DNA from: Phycisphaeraceae bacterium
Lineage (GTDB): Bacteria; Planctomycetota; Phycisphaerae; Phycisphaerales; Phycisphaeraceae
NCBI GenBank assembly: GCA_029260695.1
Contig: JAJDCT010000267.1
Location: 1 to 11,768, forward strand
Reading direction: 5' to 3'
DNA length: 11,768 nt
Positions 1 through 6,208 of the stretch are shown piece by piece; position 1 is the first letter of the stretch, and each line of letters opens with the position of its first letter. The notes under the pieces were generated by a model. The model saw only the letters and a program-made list of their open reading frames with translations, was not told the DNA's origin and did not search any database. Position numbers and translations under genes: made by a program.

Positions 1-382
1 GTCGCGGACGAAACGGTCTGCGGATTTGGGCTTAGGCCCGTTTCACTTTATCAATAGCGTTGTATAACGGTTTAGCCCGGGCGGCCACGCCCTAAGTACA
101 CCGCGTAGTCGCGGCGGCTATACATCACCCGCTACGGTAAAATAAAACCGCTCTAGTCCACACGAAGCGGGCACGGCTCGATTGGGGGCGACCCTTTGAG
201 TGGTGTGACTACCTCGATCTTTGACTTTGCTATGGGTAACCAAGTCAGGCAATTTGCCGGGCTCACTGTGGCGTGAGCGGGGCTATGGATCGCGTAGTAC
301 TCCGGCCCGTATGATTGCCAAACAGGCACATAAATACAGGTTTAACAGACAATTGAATTTTGAAACTTGTGTTATAAATGGC
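1..382. other. Gene-free region with several small inverted repeats
   Basis: I see no convincing coding region here. All three forward frames entering from the left edge stop within about 65 bases, and reverse frames are closed by about position 50. A 70-codon TTG-start frame at 221-433 has no ribosome binding site and no recognisable protein character. The stretch does contain perfect short inverted repeats: CCGCG/CGCGG at 101-114, GCTCAC/GTGAGC at 261-278 and CGGT/ACCG at 135-150, plus a larger possible fold at 55-134. From about 330 the DNA becomes AT-rich, leading into the promoter of the next gene. It may be the tail of an upstream transcription unit, an unannotated RNA, or simple spacer. 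Confidence 0.5.
55..134. other. Possible branched RNA fold (three-way junction)
   Basis: TAGCG (55-59) can pair with CGCTA (130-134), and TGTATA (61-66) with TATACA (119-124). Together they make an interrupted 11-bp closing stem. Inside are two hairpins: GGGCG/CGCCC at 79-92, which can alternatively be lengthened by TTAG/CTAA (72-75 with 92-95), and CCGCG/CGCGG at 101-114. A competing local hairpin, CGTT/AACG at 58-69, would disrupt the closing stem. I recognise no RNA family. No promoter or terminator marks either end, so strand and function are unknown and chance pairing is quite possible. Confidence 0.2.
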
Positions 383-410
383 TTGAGTTTCCCCAAACGT
401 AGAGTATACT
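383..410 (+). promoter_or_regulatory. Sigma-70-like promoter of the PEP-CTERM gene
   Basis: TTGAGT (383-388) and TATACT (405-410) are separated by 16 bp, close to the housekeeping sigma consensus. The bases just upstream are AT-rich, as in an UP element. Initiation would fall near 417, giving a leader of about 75 nt before the TTG start. The orientation and distance fit the secreted-protein gene downstream. Confidence 0.55.
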
Positions 411-435
411 TACCTGACTGTCAGGGGCGATAGGG

Positions 436-453
436 CCCGCCATCCTCGGCGGG
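436..453 (+). promoter_or_regulatory. Leader hairpin upstream of the PEP-CTERM gene
   Basis: CCCGCC (436-441) and GGCGGG (448-453) form a perfect six-base-pair GC stem with a six-base loop. It lies in the predicted 5' leader, about 20 nt upstream of the AGAAGG ribosome binding site. No T-run follows, so it is not an obvious intrinsic terminator. It could stabilise the transcript or affect translation. Confidence 0.35.
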
Positions 454-490
454 GAGAATTGGCCAGACCACAGTAGAAGGACCGTTTACC

Positions 491-1318
491 TTGCAATATT
501 GCCGGATGAGTTTGTTCGTGTGGGTATTGATTGCGGCGGTGAGTGTCTTGATTCTGCCCGGATCGGCCTGGGCGTTTGAAGTCAACCCCGCGAATACCGT
601 CCCCGGCGTGGTGGCGAACAGCCTGATCGTCGACGGCGCCGGTGGGGATTGGAACGTGGCAGAGCTTCTGCTCGAATTGGACACCGGCTCGGTCTACAAC
701 GACCCGGACTTCAATGCCTTCTTGCCACAACAGAATTTCTGGCCCTCGCGCCCTGACCTGGAGTTCGACTCATGGGTCGGGGTTCCCGGCGATTTTACCA
801 ATTCGATCCAAGGTCCGGCGATCGACCTGGGCGACCCTGGCCCCGTGGTCATGGCCGATCAGAAAGTCAGCATCATCTGGTTTAACTCAGACCTCACCAA
901 CACGGGCCCGGTCCGCATCGCTAACATGGCGCTCTCTGATGATGCACAAGGCACCTGGTCCGTCATCGTGGGATTTTCCGGCCAAGTGTTCCTTACCCAA
1001 ACCGGTTGGGTTGTGAACGGTGTGATGCAACTCACGCCGCCGCCACCGCCGTTGATCGGCGACCTGGATAACGATGGGTTTGTCGGGATCTCGGACCTGA
1101 ACCTCATCCTTGGCGATTGGAACCTGTCCGTCCCGCAGGCCAACCCTTTGGCGGACCCATCCGGGGACGGGTTCGTCGGGATCGAAGACCTCAACACCGT
1201 GTTGGGTAATTGGAACTCCGGCTCCCCGCCTCCACCCCTGGCCGCCGTCCCCGAGCCAGGCACATTGGGCCTGCTGTCGGCCACCGCACTGGCGCTTCTG
1301 CGTCGGCGTGCCCGCTGA
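491..1318 (+). CDS. Secreted dockerin-repeat protein with PEP-CTERM sorting signal
   Basis: A 275-residue exported protein. Residues 1-28 form a signal peptide with a hydrophobic core and a likely cut after SAWA. Residues 29-180 are an unrecognised, acidic, probably beta-rich extracellular domain. A proline run (183-187) leads to two dockerin-type calcium repeats, DLDNDGFVGISDLN (191-204) and DPSGDGFVGIEDLN (222-235). A second proline run (246-249) precedes the tail at 253-275: VPEPG, a hydrophobic stretch and RRRAR. This is the PEP-CTERM pattern, which in other bacteria is processed by an exosortase during export to the surface. The TTG start at 491 is chosen because AGAAGG (475-480) lies 10 nt upstream; an ATG at 506 would also leave a good signal peptide. 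No cohesin or exosortase gene is present in the window. The localisation is well supported, but the role of the main domain is unknown. Confidence 0.88.
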   Translation: MQYCRMSLFVWVLIAAVSVLILPGSAWAFEVNPANTVPGVVANSLIVDGAGGDWNVAELLLELDTGSVYNDPDFNAFLPQQNFWPSRPDLEFDSWVGVPGDFTNSIQGPAIDLGDPGPVVMADQKVSIIWFNSDLTNTGPVRIANMALSDDAQGTWSVIVGFSGQVFLTQTGWVVNGVMQLTPPPPPLIGDLDNDGFVGISDLNLILGDWNLSVPQANPLADPSGDGFVGIEDLNTVLGNWNSGSPPPPLAAVPEPGTLGLLSATALALLRRRAR

Positions 1319-1356
1319 GTCCGAGCCAAGTCGGCGGACACGGATCAGCAGATCAA

Positions 1357-1429
1357 TGGGAGTGGCAGGATTTGAACCCGCGACCGAGCCATTATGAGTG
1401 GCCTGCTCTAACCACTGAGCTACACTCCC
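1357..1429 (-). tRNA. tRNA with CAU anticodon, probably tRNA-Ile2
   Basis: A complete 73-nt cloverleaf on the minus strand. It has acceptor stem GGGAGTG/CACTCCC, D-stem GCTC/GAGC, anticodon stem GGCCA/TGGCT, loop CTCATAA (anticodon CAT), variable loop CGGTC, T-stem GCGGG/CCTGC and discriminator A. The CAU anticodon fits elongator Met, initiator Met or the minor Ile tRNA whose C34 becomes lysidine through TilS. The D-loop AGTGGTTA, the following AGAGCAGG and the GGTCG after the anticodon arm resemble known tRNA-Ile2 sequences more than elongator Met. The paired first acceptor base and the absence of the three-G-C anticodon-stem signature argue against an initiator. CCA is not encoded: the bases after the discriminator are TTG, so CCA must be added enzymatically. 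Confidence 0.93.
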
Positions 1430-1439
1430 AGCGGGGGGT

Positions 1440-1445
1440 AGTATA
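1440..1445 (-). promoter_or_regulatory. -10 element of the CAU tRNA
   Basis: On the minus strand TATACT (1445 to 1440) lies 10 nt upstream of the mature tRNA 5' end, so transcription would start about 3-5 nt before the tRNA. The same hexamer serves the PEP-CTERM gene. No good -35 is visible 16-18 bp upstream. Confidence 0.45.
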
Positions 1446-1485
1446 CACATCATCACGCTCGTCGGCCGCAACGGATTTTCACCGC

Positions 1486-1827
1486 TCAGTGTGACGCCTT
1501 TTCTATCAGGAACTTCAGCATCTGGATGCTGATTTTGCCATCGCGGATGCCATCGACCCCGTCAAGTTGGCTCAATTCCTCCTTGAGGTCGTCGCGGCGG
1601 ATCACGCCTTTCTCGTCGAGCGTTGACATCAGCCCCGACAGCACGAGTGTGACGTAGCCGAGGTCGTCCTCCAGGCTGTCGATGCGGCTTTTAAGGGCTT
1701 GGAGTGTGGCGCTTTGGCGTATCTCCCGTAACCGCTGCAAGCCGTCCGTCTCGGCATTCTGGTCGCGGATCGACCGTAGGTGGGTCGCGGTAGCTATTTG
1801 AGGGAACAATAAATCCATCAGGCTCAT
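1486..1827 (-). CDS. Small coiled-coil protein of unknown function
   Basis: I do not recognise this 113-residue protein. Residues 13-60 are rich in charged residues with spaced leucines (LQRLREI, LQALKSRIDSLEDDL), suggesting a coiled coil and self-association. Residues 75-112 are acidic and basic in turn, with VIRRDDLKEELSQLDG, and end in a short amphipathic helix. There is no signal peptide or membrane span. The start at 1827 is chosen over the ATG two codons upstream (1833) because GGAGG (1839-1835) lies 7 nt before 1827 but only 1 nt before 1833. This is the best Shine-Dalgarno sequence in the window. The gene lies between the tRNA and the divergent broken gene at 1939. A palindrome overlaps its ribosome binding site. 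Confidence 0.65.
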   Translation of the reverse strand: MSLMDLLFPQIATATHLRSIRDQNAETDGLQRLREIRQSATLQALKSRIDSLEDDLGYVTLVLSGLMSTLDEKGVIRRDDLKEELSQLDGVDGIRDGKISIQMLKFLIEKASH

Positions 1828-1837
1828 TTTCATACCT

Positions 1838-1851
1838 CCAAATCGATTTGG
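1838..1851 (-). promoter_or_regulatory. 14-bp perfect palindrome overlapping a ribosome binding site
   Basis: CCAAATCGATTTGG is perfectly self-complementary, and its end overlaps two bases of the GGAGG site of the small coiled-coil gene. As DNA it could be an operator for a dimeric repressor. As RNA it could form a short hairpin (CCAAA/UUUGG around UCGA) that partly hides the ribosome binding site. It also lies in the shared upstream region of two divergent genes. Confidence 0.4.
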
Positions 1852-1882
1852 CCCAGAGTATCCAGCGGACGCCGTACCGGGT

Positions 1883-1888
1883 TAGAAT
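1883..1888 (+). promoter_or_regulatory. Possible -10 element of the amber-interrupted gene
   Basis: TAGAAT, preceded by GGT, is identical to the -10-like hexamer placed just before recG. It lies 50 bases before the ATG at 1939, so this transcript would have a leader of roughly 45 nt. No matching -35 is visible at the usual spacing, and there is no ribosome binding site ahead of the ATG. Confidence 0.3.
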
Positions 1889-1938
1889 ACTTCACAACCT
1901 GCCACAACCCCTAACCCCGATCCTCCCCGAGCCCTTCC

Positions 1939-2574
1939 ATGTCCAGCAGCCACCAGAAAAAAATCGTCGACAACTACTACCAAAACCACGACACGATCCA
2001 GAGCGACAAGCTCTCGCAGATCGTCTCGGACCTCTGGTTGGCGGAGGAAGGCACGAACAAGACCTAGCTCTGGGGCAAGGCCCAGGTCGCGCTGATGCGG
2101 ATGGGGGTGGATGCCAACAAGGTCGCCAAGGCGGTGGGGGACCGCAACATCGAAGCGCTCGCCGCACTGGTCGCCGAGGTGGACGCCACCAGGAAGCAGG
2201 AACCCCCGGATCAGGAACCCCCGGCCTCGGATCAGCCTAGCGAGAAAGAACACATCGCCCGCGGCGCGGTCCCCGTTAACGAGACCCGGACTGTCAAGCA
2301 GATGCTGGCGGACAAGGCAGCCGAAGGCGGGCACGACTCACTGGATAAGGACAACCTCAAGCACGCGCTGAAGGCCTTTAGAAAGAAGCTCAAGAACGCC
2401 CGCCGCGACGACGAATCCAAGCTCGGCGCCCGCTACACCACCTACGGCAAAACCTCCAGCATCTCCGCCATCACACCACCGAACCAGTACCCTTCAAGCG
2501 TCTGGGAAAAGCTGGCAGAAGAAGGCCGACTCAAGAAGGCCGGGCAGGGGACGTATGAGTTGCCGGAAGGGTGA
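1939..2574 (+). pseudogene. Unknown cytoplasmic protein gene interrupted by an in-frame TAG
   Basis: From the ATG at 1939 the frame runs 42 codons to TAG at 2065-2067. It then stays open in the same frame for 168 more codons to TGA at 2572-2574. Both sides read as the same sort of protein: charged and helical, as in IVSDLWLAEEG before the stop and LWGKAQVALMRMGVDANKV just after it. The stop seems to replace one residue inside a helix. Residues 84-105 are a Pro/Glu-rich linker. Residues 116-210 form a second charged domain ending in PPNQYPSSVWEKL and GQGTYELPEG, which looks like a conserved unit whose family I cannot name. One base change would restore the frame. Translation could also restart at ATG 2095 or 2101, giving about 159 residues, though without a clear ribosome binding site. 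A nonsense mutation or sequence error is likeliest. TAG is a normal stop elsewhere in the window. Confidence 0.7.
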
Positions 2575-2577
2575 GCG

Positions 2578-3003
2578 TTATTCTGCTGGCGACTGTGAAG
2601 ATGCTTCCCGGGTAGAAGATCGACACCATCTCAATCCAACTAGTGAAAGTACGAAGAGCAGAGTGGTTGCCAATACCGCATACCAGTATAGATTGGTTTT
2701 GCGATCTTTGGCCATATCGACACGGACTTGCATTGATCGTTGGATGAAAAAAATCCCCGATATCTCATCTCCCGTGAGTTCTACGTCGAATTCAGCGTCG
2801 TGCAGCGGGTCATTGTTATAGCGACTATTAGGATCTTCTTCGCCAATCTGTTCGCTGAGGCTTTTACGAGCAGAATAGTATTCCTCGAATGTGACACCAT
2901 CTGCTAATAAAGGTTCGCTCGGCGTAGACGAAAGAACACTCATCCAGAATAGGTAAGTTAGGGTGATTAGTATGCCCGCAGCTATTCGTGATCTAGTATT
3001 CAT
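2578..3003 (-). CDS. Two-span membrane protein of unknown function
   Basis: A 141-residue protein with a hydrophobic segment at residues 7-25, an acidic polar middle of about 80 residues, a second hydrophobic segment at about 105-125 and a polar serine-rich tail. The first segment could be a signal anchor or a cleavable signal, so the middle probably faces outside the cytoplasm. I recognise no motif. The ATG at 3003 has only a weak GGGA about 8 nt upstream. By hand count the gene is about 46% G+C, clearly below its neighbours, and its codons are less GC-biased at the third position, suggesting recent acquisition or relaxed selection. It converges on the amber-interrupted gene with only 3 bp between stop codons, and lies 93 bp downstream of a small membrane-protein gene on the same strand. 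Confidence 0.62.
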   Translation of the reverse strand: MNTRSRIAAGILITLTYLFWMSVLSSTPSEPLLADGVTFEEYYSARKSLSEQIGEEDPNSRYNNDPLHDAEFDVELTGDEISGIFFIQRSMQVRVDMAKDRKTNLYWYAVLATTLLFVLSLVGLRWCRSSTREASSQSPAE

Positions 3004-3096
3004 TGGATTAGTCCCAGCATTAGTTCTTCGTTAGGCACAAGTAAAGCCTCCCGCTAACAACAAGAGCAGCACCACCACCGGCAGACACCCCGATTT

Positions 3097-3222
3097 CTAC
3101 CCATGTTTTTGTGCTTCGCGGTTGTAGGACCAGATCATGGCGGCGACGTAGAAGAGGCCGAAGATCGTGAGTATGGCGATGACGGGGATGAGTATGATCG
3201 GATCGCCGAAGAGGTCTGCCAT
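3097..3222 (-). CDS. 41-residue single-span membrane protein
   Basis: A short frame on the minus strand encodes 41 residues: MADLFGDP, then a hydrophobic segment at residues 9-30 (IILIPVIAILTIFGLFYVAA and onward), then a polar, basic end SYNREAQKHG. It resembles the many tiny one-pass membrane proteins of bacteria, with the C-terminus probably cytoplasmic by the positive-inside rule. Third codon positions are mostly C, as in the GC-rich core genes here, which supports real coding. No Shine-Dalgarno sequence is present; a weak -10-like TAAAGT ends 6 nt before the ATG. Two strong hairpins separate it from topA, so it is probably its own unit or is reached only by read-through. I cannot assign a function. 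A competing forward frame at 3103-3432 lacks protein character. Confidence 0.6.
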   Translation of the reverse strand: MADLFGDPIILIPVIAILTIFGLFYVAAMIWSYNREAQKHG

Positions 3223-3228
3223 GGGGGT

Positions 3229-3234
3229 ACTTTA
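3229..3234 (-). promoter_or_regulatory. Weak -10-like element before the 41-residue gene
   Basis: TAAAGT on the minus strand ends 6 nt before the ATG at 3222, the same spacing seen at four other genes here. It matches only four of six consensus bases and has no obvious -35, so the support is the recurring position rather than the sequence. Confidence 0.25.
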
Positions 3235-3241
3235 AAGCAGA

Positions 3242-3267
3242 GAGCCCCGCCTGGGAAGGTGGGGCTC
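3242..3267 (-). terminator. Hairpin downstream of topA (distal)
   Basis: GAGCCCC (3242-3248) pairs with GGGGCTC (3261-3267). The stem extends inward to 10 bp with one G-T wobble around a six-base loop. Read on the minus strand the stem is followed by TCTGCTTT, a modest T-rich tail. It lies about 125 nt past the topA stop and just before the 41-residue gene, fitting an intrinsic terminator or transcript-end stabiliser. Confidence 0.5.
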
Positions 3268-3297
3268 GCTTCGTTGAGAATGAATCATCAACGCAAG

Positions 3298-3324
3298 AAG
3301 CCCACGTTCGGGGAACATGGGCTT
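3298..3324 (-). terminator. Hairpin downstream of topA (proximal)
   Basis: AAGCCCACGTTC (3298-3309) and GAACATGGGCTT (3313-3324) form a 12-bp stem with a three-base loop. The one imperfect pair is a G-U wobble in the minus-strand RNA but a C-A mismatch in plus-strand RNA, so the fold favours minus-strand transcripts. It begins 66 nt after the topA stop. The following CTTGCGTTG is a poor T-tract, so it may work with the second hairpin or protect the 3' end. Confidence 0.5.
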
Positions 3325-3390
3325 GGGTGCGGTGGTTTCAATGCGTGTTCGGGGCGGGCGGTTGCCGGGGGCTACCGGAGGGGCCGGGGG

Positions 3391-6108
3391 TTACGCCGCG
3401 TCGGCGGTGTCGGCTTCGGCGTCTTCGGTTGAAGCCGGCTGGTCGGCGACGGTGGGGATGTAACCCTCGTCGATGACTTTCCCCTCGACAGTCTTGATCT
3501 GCGGGACGGGGTTTTCTTTTTCGTGCTTTGACCAGGCTTTTTCCAGCTCGCCTTGTTTGTCGTCTTCCAGCGTGGACCACGCCAAACGCCCCCGGCACTT
3601 GGGGAACGCCGAGCAGCTCAGCCAGAGCCCGCGCTTGGAGTTGCGCATGTTCAGCGGGTTGTCCTCGCACTTGGGGCACTCGATGTCGGTCAGGAACGGC
3701 GGGGTCTTGGGCAGCTTGATCGTGCCCTTCTTCGGATCGATGTTCACGATGCCCTTGCAGGTGGGGTAGTCCTCGCAACCGAGGAACGGCCCGAAACGCC
3801 CGGTGCGTTTGGTCATGCCCTTGCCGCACAGCGGGCAGAGGATGTCGGTCATCGCCGGCTCGACGGGGTTGCCCTCGCGGTCGATCGGCGCGGCGTAGTC
3901 ACAGCCTTCGCCCTTCTTCACGAACGATGCACAGGACAGGAAACGTCCGTTCTTGCCGAACCGGTACATCGTCCCGGACCCGCACTTAGGACAGTCGTGC
4001 GGTGCCGGCTCAACGACGGCCTTGGCGTGGCTCAGCTCTTCGTGGGCTTTATCAAGGTTCTCCTTGAAGGGCCCGTAGAAGTCGGTGAGCATCTGCCGCC
4101 AGTCGTGGTGCTCGTCCTCGATCTTGTCGAGTTCGGCCTCCATGTAGCGGGTGTAAGCCACGTCCATGATCTTCGGGAACGCCTCGGTGAGCATGTCGGA
4201 AACAACCATGCCCAGGTCGGTTGCGCCCAAACGTTTGTCGCGCGGGTAGATCGGCTCGACGTATTTACGGTCCTGGATCGTCTGGATGATCGCGGCATAG
4301 GTCGAGGGTCGGCCGATGCCTTCCTCTTCCAGCTTCTTCTGCAGCGACGCCTCGGTGTAACGCGGCGGTGGGCTGGTGAAGTGCTGGGTCGGGTCGACCT
4401 TCATCGGGCCCAGGGGTGCCTGCTCTTTGAGTGGTGGGAGGATGACGTCGCCGTCGCTTGGCAGGCCCATCGCCTTGTAGAAACCGTCGAATGCTAGCGT
4501 CCGGCCCGAGGCGCGGAAGGTGGCTTTCGATTTTATGCTTGCCGCTTGCGCCTGAATCGTGATCGAGGTCGAGTCCCATTTCGCGGGGGTCATCTGGCAT
4601 GCAACGAAGCGGCGCCACACCAGGTCGTACAGGCGGAACTGCTGGTCGTTGAGCTTGGTGCGCACCGATTCGGGTGTGATCGAGACGTCGGTGGGGCGGA
4701 TCGCCTCGTGGGCTTCCTGCGCGTCCTTGTTGCTGGACGAGTAGAAGTTGGGTTTTTCCGGGAGGTAGTCGGCCCCGTAGCGTTCGCCGATGTAGCCCCG
4801 CGCCATGTCCAGGGCTTCGCCGGAGATGTGCGTGGAGTCGGTACGCATGTAGGTGATCAAGCCGGTCTGCCCGCGAGCGCCGCCCAGGTCGATGCCTTCG
4901 TAGAGACTCTGCGCGACGCGCATGGTCCGTTGGAGTTGGAACCCAAGGCGGTTGGCGGCGGCCTGCTGCATCGTGCTGGTGATAAACGGCGCGGACGGCT
5001 TGCTGGTGGTGCGTTTGGTTGTGATCGAGTCGATCAGGAACTTGGGCGCATCCTCTGCGACATGCCCCAGATATTGGCAGAGGTTCTTGGCAGGTCCTTT
5101 GCCCTTGGGGTCTTCGGTCTCGACCGTGTTATCCAGGGCCATGCCCAGTTTCAAAGCGGCGTCGAGGGCGAGCTTGCGGTTGTCGGGTTTGAATGGTTTG
5201 CCATCGAACTCGACCAGCTCGGCCTTGAGGCAGGCGTGTTCGCTGAGCCAGGCGTTCTGCTGTTTGATCGTAGCGGGCTTGCCTTCGGACTGTTCACCTA
5301 ACCACTTGACCCAGGCTTGGGTCAGTACATCGGTCTTGGCAGGATCGGTCGCGAACAGCCCGGTGATCTTCCAGTATTCATCGGGCACGAAGGCGTCGAT
5401 TGCACGCTCACGCTCCACGACCACACGCAGGGCGACCGACTGTACCCGTCCGGCGCTCAATCCCCCGGCGACCTTCTTCCACAACAGCGGCGAAACCTGG
5501 TAGCCCACGATCCGATCGAGGATTCGGCGTGCCTGTTGAGCATCGACCCGGCAGCCGTCGATCCCGCGGGGGTGGTCAAAAGCACGGGCGATCTCGGTTT
5601 TGGTGATCGCGTTGAAGACCACACGCTTGGCGTTCTGGAACGGCACACCTAACGCCTCGGCGAGGTGCCAAGCGATCGCTTCCCCCTCACGGTCGAGGTC
5701 TGTCGCGAACCAGACGTCGTCGGCCTGCTTGGCGGCCTTCTTCAGAGCGGTGACCGTCGGTTTTTTATCCTTGAGTACTTCGTAGGTCGGCTCGAAGTGG
5801 TTTTCCAGATCCACACCCGGGACCGGGTTCTTCACGCCCTTGGGGTTGCGTGGCGGCAGGTCGCGGACATGACCGACGCTGGCCATCACCACGTAGTCCG
5901 GGCCCAGGTACTTATTAATAGTCTTGGCCTTGGTCGGGCTCTCGACGATGACCAGGTGTTTGCCGGTGGCATCGACGTTGATCGGGGCACGCCGACGGCT
6001 CGTACCGGCCTTCTTGAGTGCGGGCTTCTTCTTAGCCGGCGCCTTCTTGGCGGGGGCTTTTTTCTTGGAAGTCGTCTTCTTGGAGGTCTTGGTCGTCTTC
6101 TTGGCCAT
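3391..6108 (-). CDS. topA: DNA topoisomerase I (type IA)
   Basis: A 905-residue type IA topoisomerase, which relaxes negative supercoils by nicking and passing single strands. The Toprim fold begins at VIVESPTKA (Glu56) and carries DLDREGE (Asp137, Asp139, Glu143) for metal binding. The motif GLITYMRTDS holds the catalytic tyrosine, Tyr420. Three C-terminal C4 zinc ribbons follow: Cys706/709/726/736, Cys758/761/778/784 and Cys811/814/832/838. The end is acidic. The start at 6108 is preferred to an in-frame start 24 codons upstream, because that extension looks random while MAKKTTK begins a coherent tail. No Shine-Dalgarno sequence precedes it. Residues 1-40 contain 15 Lys and 3 Arg with Ala/Pro spacers, like a histone H1 tail, an unusual addition ahead of the Toprim domain. 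Two hairpins lie downstream, and miaA lies upstream across a 233-bp gap. Confidence 0.97.
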   Translation of the reverse strand: MAKKTTKTSKKTTSKKKAPAKKAPAKKKPALKKAGTSRRRAPINVDATGKHLVIVESPTKAKTINKYLGPDYVVMASVGHVRDLPPRNPKGVKNPVPGVDLENHFEPTYEVLKDKKPTVTALKKAAKQADDVWFATDLDREGEAIAWHLAEALGVPFQNAKRVVFNAITKTEIARAFDHPRGIDGCRVDAQQARRILDRIVGYQVSPLLWKKVAGGLSAGRVQSVALRVVVERERAIDAFVPDEYWKITGLFATDPAKTDVLTQAWVKWLGEQSEGKPATIKQQNAWLSEHACLKAELVEFDGKPFKPDNRKLALDAALKLGMALDNTVETEDPKGKGPAKNLCQYLGHVAEDAPKFLIDSITTKRTTSKPSAPFITSTMQQAAANRLGFQLQRTMRVAQSLYEGIDLGGARGQTGLITYMRTDSTHISGEALDMARGYIGERYGADYLPEKPNFYSSSNKDAQEAHEAIRPTDVSITPESVRTKLNDQQFRLYDLVWRRFVACQMTPAKWDSTSITIQAQAASIKSKATFRASGRTLAFDGFYKAMGLPSDGDVILPPLKEQAPLGPMKVDPTQHFTSPPPRYTEASLQKKLEEEGIGRPSTYAAIIQTIQDRKYVEPIYPRDKRLGATDLGMVVSDMLTEAFPKIMDVAYTRYMEAELDKIEDEHHDWRQMLTDFYGPFKENLDKAHEELSHAKAVVEPAPHDCPKCGSGTMYRFGKNGRFLSCASFVKKGEGCDYAAPIDREGNPVEPAMTDILCPLCGKGMTKRTGRFGPFLGCEDYPTCKGIVNIDPKKGTIKLPKTPPFLTDIECPKCEDNPLNMRNSKRGLWLSCSAFPKCRGRLAWSTLEDDKQGELEKAWSKHEKENPVPQIKTVEGKVIDEGYIPTVADQPASTEDAEADTADAA

Positions 6109-6208
6109 CGTATTTGGGGTACTCAATCGCGTATCAGGCCGGGGGGTCCATGCCGTGAGCAGCCGGGTGTTTAGGCCCAAGCCGCAGTGCTTTCATCGGT
6201 CCGAAGGC

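Noticed and set aside
353..378. TTGAAT and TATAAA as a second promoter
   Set aside because: The spacing is only 14 bp; TTGAGT/TATACT just downstream has better spacing.
221..433. 70-codon forward frame from TTG
   Set aside because: No ribosome binding site, no protein-like composition, and it runs through the predicted promoter of the next gene.
887..1471. 194-codon reverse frame across the PEP-CTERM gene and tRNA
   Set aside because: It covers both the secreted-protein gene in antisense and the tRNA itself, so it cannot be a real gene.
2065..2067. TAG as a pyrrolysine or reassigned codon
   Set aside because: Several neighbouring genes end in TAG, no recoding element is apparent and no supporting tRNA or enzyme gene is present.
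3553..4497. 314-codon forward open frame
   Set aside because: It lies antisense to the conserved C-terminal half of topA. Long antisense frames are expected in GC-rich genes, and the translation has no recognisable motif.
4546..5301. 251-codon forward open frame
   Set aside because: Antisense to the topA core, including the active-site tyrosine region; shadow of codon bias.
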